In this document: one piece after another, positions 59,906 to 64,000 of the stretch | Numbering within the stretch: the first letter of the stretch is position 1 | Layout: every line of letters starts with the position of its first letter | Notes under the pieces: generated by a model | Databases searched by the model: none | Told to the model about the DNA's origin: nothing | What the model saw: only the letters and a program-made list of their open reading frames with translations | Position numbers and translations under genes: made by a program | Assembly: GCF_016107525.1 (NCBI RefSeq) | Contig: NZ_JABASR010000009.1 | Location: forward strand, 62,001-126,000 | Direction of reading: 5' to 3' | Source of the DNA: Psychrobacter aquimaris | Lineage (GTDB): Bacteria > Pseudomonadota > Gammaproteobacteria > Pseudomonadales > Moraxellaceae | DNA: 64,000 nt

Positions 59906-60600
59906 TAATTACTCTCCTGCTCATTAACAGAAGCCTGTTTAGGTAAAGGACTGTCTAGATGGCTGTTTAGTAAGATATCGGCTTTATAATTTGGTAAGTA
60001 GGGCGGTTGCGGCAAACGACGCGCTTTATCATAAGCACCAAGACGAAACCACATATTTTCCCACGGTCTAGTTGTGATGGTTTGAATCACTTGATTGGCG
60101 TTATCACTAAAGTCAGTTTTTAGACTGTCGTTATCACCTTGTGCCGGTGACTGCTCAGAGCTTTCTGATTTTTCATCCTGCCTATTACTATCGTAGGCGT
60201 AGTCAAAGGCTTTTGGCCTCACTGGTCGATTATCATCATTCTCACTACTGGCTTGGCTACTTTGTCTAGGCTTATGGTCATCGATTGGATCACGTGATGA
60301 TTTTAGATGTTGGTTTTGCGAGGATTCAAACTCTTGCATACTGCCGCGCATCTCCGCCATCTCGCGCCTCATATCTGCTTCAGTCTGGCGAATTTTGGCA
60401 AGCTCTTTTTGCATAAGCTGGCGGGTCTCTGCCAAATCAAGCTCAGCTTCGATTTCAGATTGCAGGGTGGATACCGTGCGGCGAATTTTGGCATACCATT
60501 GCCCAGCTGTACGCGCTGCCTGTGGCAGTTTTTCTGGGCCCAAGACGATTAGGGCAATAACGCCAAAGAGGAGTAGTTCAGAAAATCCGATATCAAACAT
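59905..60600 (-). CDS. tatB: Sec-independent protein translocase TatB, extended
   Basis: This 231-residue protein starts MFDIGFSELLLFGVIALIVL with the TatB helix and the GPEKLPQAARTAGQWYAKIR hinge and amphipathic helix, then a long charged helix to about residue 95. A disordered Ser/Asp/Glu-rich segment (about 95-170) leads to an unusual C-terminus containing RPWENMWFRLGAYDKARRLP. E. coli TatB is 171 residues. It lies between tatA (26-base gap) and tatC (overlap). Confidence 0.94.
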   Translation of the reverse strand: MFDIGFSELLLFGVIALIVLGPEKLPQAARTAGQWYAKIRRTVSTLQSEIEAELDLAETRQLMQKELAKIRQTEADMRREMAEMRGSMQEFESSQNQHLKSSRDPIDDHKPRQSSQASSENDDNRPVRPKAFDYAYDSNRQDEKSESSEQSPAQGDNDSLKTDFSDNANQVIQTITTRPWENMWFRLGAYDKARRLPQPPYLPNYKADILLNSHLDSPLPKQASVNEQESN

Positions 60601-60626
60601 AATGTTCCGATGTCACTGTCTAGATG

Positions 60627-60869
60627 CTATACATTATGCTTGTCATCAACCTTAGTGGTTGTTGGGCGCTCTTCAGTGTGTGCGTTGCCATCATGATCGA
60701 GCACCACCTGCTTTTTAGCATGCTCAGTATTTTCGTCTTTGACCGCTTCTTTGAAGCCTTTGACTGCACCGCCCAAATCTTTGCCAGCATTTCTGAGTTT
60801 TGAAGTGCCAAACACGACAACGACAACGACCAATAGTATCAGCCAATGTGTAATAGAAAAACTACCCAT
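60627..60869 (-). CDS. tatA: Sec-independent protein translocase TatA
   Basis: This 80-residue pore-forming Tat subunit has a membrane helix ([17 protein letters not shown]), an FG hinge, the amphipathic helix [20 protein letters not shown] and a charged tail. It is the first gene of tatABC, expected to be transcribed leftwards after hisIE. Confidence 0.95.
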   Translation of the reverse strand: MGSFSITHWLILLVVVVVVFGTSKLRNAGKDLGGAVKGFKEAVKDENTEHAKKQVVLDHDGNAHTEERPTTTKVDDKHNV

Positions 60870-61057
60870 AAAGGTATCCTTGTGTCTTGGTTTTCAGTCT
60901 TTGTACGCCTACTTTGGGTTTATCGAATATCGTTATACCCAATAAAAAGCCTCGACATACAATGCGAAGTGAAACAGAGCTATATTATAACCTGCACTTG
61001 TGACAAAAAGGTGAAAGCAACAATAATCAAACAGGGCAATGGCTAGGCTTATAAAAA

Positions 61058-61900
61058 CTATCTAGCAGCTTTTTCATCGATACCTGATAACCCAAAACGT
61101 CTTCCTAGCTCATTTAACACCGCATCCGACTCTATATCGAACCACGCCAGTCCAACCAATGTATGAAACCAGACATCGGCCACCTCATAGATGAGCTCAT
61201 GACGAGCATCATCGTATTGCGCTTTGTTTTTATTTTCGTCGCAATTGGCAAAATCTTTGGCGGCGATGATGCTTTCAGTACTTTCTTCGCCCACTTTCTC
61301 TAAGATTTTATTCAAACCCTTTGCGTATAAGCTGGCTACATAAGAGCTGTCGGCATCAGCGAGTTTACGTTCTGCCAATACACCGTCAAGCTGTTGCAAA
61401 ATAGAGCGATTAGTAGTGTCATTGGTATTGACATCTGAATGGATTACATCGTGAGCCTGCGTCTCATTAGTTTTAGGAGTGGCTTTTTCTGCATCGCTTG
61501 AATGATAAATATCAGCAGGGTCTTTTAATACCTTATCGACGGTTTGCCATTCAGGCGTTTGACCAGATAAATCTAAACGCTGATAAAAGCAAGACTCGCG
61601 ACCAGTATGGCAGGCGATACCGCCAGCCTGAGTGACACTAAGTACAATCACGTCTGCATCGCAGTCCAAGCGAATATCATGTACGGTCTGAGTATGACCT
61701 GATGACTCGCCTTTATGCCATAATTTAGCACGTGAGCGCGAAAAATAAACCGCTGTCTGCGTTTGCGCGGTCAATTGTAGTGCTTCGGCGTTCATCCAAG
61801 CCATCATCAAAATACGCCCAGACTCATGATCTTGAGCAATTGCAGGAATCAAACCATCATCATTAAATTTTATGGCAGCCAGCCAAGCAGGTAACGTCAT
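61058..61900 (-). CDS. hisI: Bifunctional phosphoribosyl-AMP cyclohydrolase / phosphoribosyl-ATP pyrophosphatase
   Basis: This 280-residue HisIE fusion performs steps 2 and 3 of histidine synthesis. HisI domain (1-125): [47 protein letters not shown] and [13 protein letters not shown] with zinc cysteines. HisE domain (about 178-275): [32 protein letters not shown] and [20 protein letters not shown]. The linker (about 126-175) is long, polar and Thr/Asn/Asp-rich. The hisIE-tatABC order is shared with other gammaproteobacteria. Confidence 0.95.
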   Translation of the reverse strand: MTLPAWLAAIKFNDDGLIPAIAQDHESGRILMMAWMNAEALQLTAQTQTAVYFSRSRAKLWHKGESSGHTQTVHDIRLDCDADVIVLSVTQAGGIACHTGRESCFYQRLDLSGQTPEWQTVDKVLKDPADIYHSSDAEKATPKTNETQAHDVIHSDVNTNDTTNRSILQQLDGVLAERKLADADSSYVASLYAKGLNKILEKVGEESTESIIAAKDFANCDENKNKAQYDDARHELIYEVADVWFHTLVGLAWFDIESDAVLNELGRRFGLSGIDEKAAR

Positions 61901-61994
61901 AATATATCTGTCTTCTTATTTATATAGAAATCAAAGGGTAATAAAGGAATCGTAACTGATTCTATCTATGGTCTGAGTAAAAAAGCGATTGGCG

Positions 61995-62170
61995 TTAGGG
62001 CTTGTCCTCCATTCAATCGATTATCCTCTAAATGGGCTAAAAATGGCTAAATTTTGCCAAACATCCTCAAATAGCTTATCAATATCTCGATATTATTTGC
62101 GCTACTTTCCTTGTTTGACGGCAATTTATCTCATTTTTATCACCATTTTTAAAATGAAGACCCGCCCTAA
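61995..62170. mobile_element. 176-bp MITE-like element
   Basis: The left end TTAGGGCTTGTCCTCCATT and the reversed right end TTAGGGCGGGTCTTCATTTT are imperfect terminal inverted repeats. There is no coding sequence inside. The right 27 bases recur near 37895-37920. No clear target-site duplication is visible. It fits a non-autonomous relic of an insertion sequence, whose parent I cannot name. It lies between hisIE and the thioesterase gene. Confidence 0.6.
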
Positions 62171-62179
62171 TCATCAATA

Positions 62180-62623
62180 TTAAATCCTGTATAGATGTGG
62201 GTATAGAGCTTCTTTCATCGTTTTATCAAGTGCAATCGACTTATTGAGGCGAAAGTCATAGTTGACAAAATGCTGCCGCGCTTTGGCTACGGTTTCACCA
62301 GTATACATCCGTGTAACTTTTATCACTATATTGCCGCCATTATCATATATTGGCTCAACGCCTACTTCAAATAATAGCTCTTCGCGCGCCCGTATGCGAC
62401 TGACAATAATCAGCTGTAACTCATCGATAATTAAACCGTGATAATCTGCATCGATCTCTTTAATGCCTTTAGAGTAAAAAAATCTCTGTCGCGCCTCACA
62501 TAACAATGCCGTCAATGATTCGAGTGTCAGGTATTGAGCCATATCAAGCTCAATATGACGCACGCGCATCACTGTTTCAAAGACAAATATGTTGTTATCA
62601 AAGTCTAATTCTTTTTTTGACAC
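62180..62623 (-). CDS. Acyl-CoA thioesterase-like hotdog protein
   Basis: GTG start with AGGAGA upstream gives 147 residues. The fold reads FVFETVMRVRHIELDMAQYL, a helix LTLESLTALLCEARQRFFYS, then LIIDELQLIIVSRIRAREEL and VIKVTRMYTGETVAKARQHF, as in 4HBT/YbgC-type hotdog thioesterases. The usual catalytic Asp position (D-x-x-x-x-V-Y-H) is changed to ELDMAQYL, so activity or substrate may differ. It stops ten bases from the MITE-like element. Confidence 0.72.
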   Translation of the reverse strand: MSKKELDFDNNIFVFETVMRVRHIELDMAQYLTLESLTALLCEARQRFFYSKGIKEIDADYHGLIIDELQLIIVSRIRAREELLFEVGVEPIYDNGGNIVIKVTRMYTGETVAKARQHFVNYDFRLNKSIALDKTMKEALYPHLYRI

Positions 62624-62918
62624 GTTATCTCCTAGATTGATTGCAGTCTATGAGTTCTGCTAATCATGGTGTAGGTTGGTAGCGTCATAATCGTTGTAAC
62701 CGTATGATATACGCTCGATAAGTGTGATCAATAGCCTTGTCTTATGAGCACGAAGCTTATACTAAGGTTCAGTCTCTACTTAAGCACAGCTTAAGCTGAC
62801 ATTCAATCTATTTGGTGGTAAATCCGTAGTTTTATGAGTGTTTTGACTAAAATATTTATAAATCGGCTCATACTCGTTATCCACTGTCATGCCTATCAGG
62901 CTAGGAGTAAAAGTTTCC

Positions 62919-62948
62919 TTGGCAAAACAGCGCATTATCTGCTAAAAT
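62919..62948 (+). promoter_or_regulatory. Predicted promoter of rpmI-rplT
   Basis: TTGGCA (62919-62924) and TAAAAT (62943-62948) are 18 bases apart. Transcription would start near 62955, about 105 bases before rpmI. Confidence 0.55.
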
Positions 62949-62951
62949 ACC

Positions 62952-62995
62952 GCCTCCCACCTCGAGGCAAATAGAGGTTTAGTGCCTGTTTTTAC
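62952..62995 (+). promoter_or_regulatory. Possible L20 autoregulatory leader of rpmI-rplT
   Basis: GCCTC (62952-62956) can pair with GAGGC (62964-62968), and ACCTC can instead pair with GAGGT downstream. These alternative short stems lie at the start of the predicted mRNA. L20 is known to repress rpmI-rplT by binding leader RNA in other bacteria. The match here is structural guesswork. Confidence 0.35.
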
Positions 62996-63059
62996 AGCCA
63001 CTAATCATTATTGACTATTTGACGACCAGGTTCTAAAACAGAAAAAGAGGCAAATCATC

Positions 63060-63257
63060 ATGAAAAATAAGATGAAAACCAGAAGCGGTGCAGCTAAACG
63101 CTTCAAAAAAACAGCGAACGGCTTTAAGCGTAAGCAAGCATTCAAAAGCCATATTTTGACCAAGAAATCACCTAAGCGTATTCGCCAGTTGCGTGGTCTT
63201 AAGTTGGTGCACAAGTCTGACGAAGCAGCAGTTCGTCGCATGTGCCCATACATCTAG
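63060..63257 (+). CDS. rpmI: 50S ribosomal protein L35
   Basis: This 65-residue basic protein starts [20 protein letters not shown] and contains [18 protein letters not shown], the L35 signature. An AAAGAGGC ribosome site precedes it. It is the first gene of rpmI-rplT. infC, the common upstream partner, is not within the 436 bases before it; the next gene is on the other strand. Confidence 0.97.
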
Positions 63258-63407
63258 TAGGCTATCGTCATTTATCTTTAATTAAGCGCTGTTTAATTAA
63301 TAGCTATTGAATTAAAAATATATGACTTTGCAATTTGATAACGATGTCTATTATCCGATGACATCGTGATTCGTTTAATAATGATTAAAAATATCTTGGA
63401 GTAATTT

Positions 63408-63764
63408 ATGGCCCGTGTAAAACGTGGTGTACAGGCGAATCGTCGTCACAAAAAAATCCTAAAACGCGCAAAAGGCTACTACGGTGCCCGTTCACGTGTT
63501 TACCGCGTAGCGGTACAGGCAGTGACCAAAGCTGGTCAATATGCTTATCGTGACCGTCGCAACAAAAAACGTACTTTCCGTCGTCTTTGGATTGCACGTA
63601 TCAATGCTGGTGCACGCTTAAACGGCTTAAGCTATAGCCGCTTTATCAATGGCATGAAAAAAGCTAACATTGCAATCGATCGTCGCGTACTTGCTGACAT
63701 CGCTATGCATGATGCAGCGACTTTCACAGCATTGGTCGAAAAAGCTAAAGCGGAACTAGCATAA
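63408..63764 (+). CDS. rplT: 50S ribosomal protein L20
   Basis: This 118-residue protein starts [20 protein letters not shown] and contains [20 protein letters not shown] and [20 protein letters not shown], all canonical. It is needed for early 50S assembly and is expected to control its own operon. The gap to rpmI is 150 bases. Confidence 0.98.
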   Translation: MARVKRGVQANRRHKKILKRAKGYYGARSRVYRVAVQAVTKAGQYAYRDRRNKKRTFRRLWIARINAGARLNGLSYSRFINGMKKANIAIDRRVLADIAMHDAATFTALVEKAKAELA

Positions 63765-63866
63765 ATATTAACCTTCCTAATTAGTTACGCTGCTTTTTAA
63801 GTCGTTATTGATAAGTAGTTATCTACATGGATAGGAATAATATTGATTAATAGTACGATATTAATA

Positions 63867-63895
63867 AAAGCTACCGCTGGTCGGTGGCTTTTTTT
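63867..63895 (+). terminator. Terminator after rplT
   Basis: AAAGCTACCG pairs with CGGTGGCTTT (one wobble pair) across a five-base loop and is followed by a T run. Nothing recognisable lies between it and the window end. Confidence 0.85.
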
Positions 63896-64000
63896 ATATC
63901 ACATTATCTTAATACCTAATGTCACAGCATTTTTTTAGCACCAGAGCTAAATATACTTTGTTGCGATAGCTTTTATCATCGTCTAAATATTCAAGCCATT

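Overview
The window is a stretch of gammaproteobacterial chromosome. I judge it to be Moraxellaceae and most likely Psychrobacter. This is inferred from protein similarity as I remember it, the moderate AT content, and the gene groupings (murD-ftsW apart from other division genes, hisIE next to tatABC, znuA divergent from zur-znuCB, a complete atp operon). No database search was run. Most of the window is core housekeeping sequence. No integrase, complete transposase, CRISPR array, rRNA or prophage module is visible.

Layout. 1-2.3 kb: cardiolipin synthase (cut by the left edge inside its second HKD motif) and a DUF218 membrane protein, both minus strand. 2.8-8.1 kb: a four-gene secreted-fibre locus (Cys-free major subunit, one-domain PapD-like chaperone, 1005-codon usher-like protein, Cys-containing tip candidate). 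It looks like a divergent alternative/CS1-like chaperone-usher system and is the least ordinary part of the window. 8.1-10.9 kb: a probable IS-end remnant, a strong terminator, tRNA-Ser(GGA), an envelope-targeted DNA/RNA nuclease, a small acidic protein and a DUF2147 protein with a structured leader. 10.9-15.6 kb: glnK-amtB behind a sigma-54-like promoter, a tandem universal stress protein and a SulP transporter. 16.2-22.2 kb: murD, ftsW, gluQ, dksA, cpdA. 22.5-26 kb: zinc-uptake regulon (zur-znuC-znuB and divergent znuA around one perfect Zur-type palindrome). 26.2-34.5 kb: atpIBEFHAGDC.

34.5-39.7 kb: an RstA-like response regulator and RstB-like kinase separated by a terminator, a 59-residue membrane protein, and an EnvZ-like kinase without a neighbouring regulator. 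40.2-42.6 kb: rpsP-rimM-trmD-rplS. 42.8-50 kb: a DUF4442 hotdog protein, a DUF3360 membrane protein, uvrC, and lgt-thyA-folA. 50.3-58.8 kb: DUF4139, NRDE/TANGO2-like, zinc alcohol dehydrogenase, rppH, OsmC-like, MAPEG, dusC and a UvrD-like helicase. 59-62.6 kb: tatABC, hisIE, a 176-bp MITE-like element and a small thioesterase. 62.9-63.8 kb: rpmI-rplT without infC directly upstream.

Many gene ends carry clear Rho-independent terminators. In three places (pilus major subunit/chaperone, atpA/atpG, response regulator/kinase) a terminator-like hairpin lies inside what would otherwise be one operon, which suggests unequal expression of the partners. Promoters, operators and RNA structures were read by eye and are predictions.
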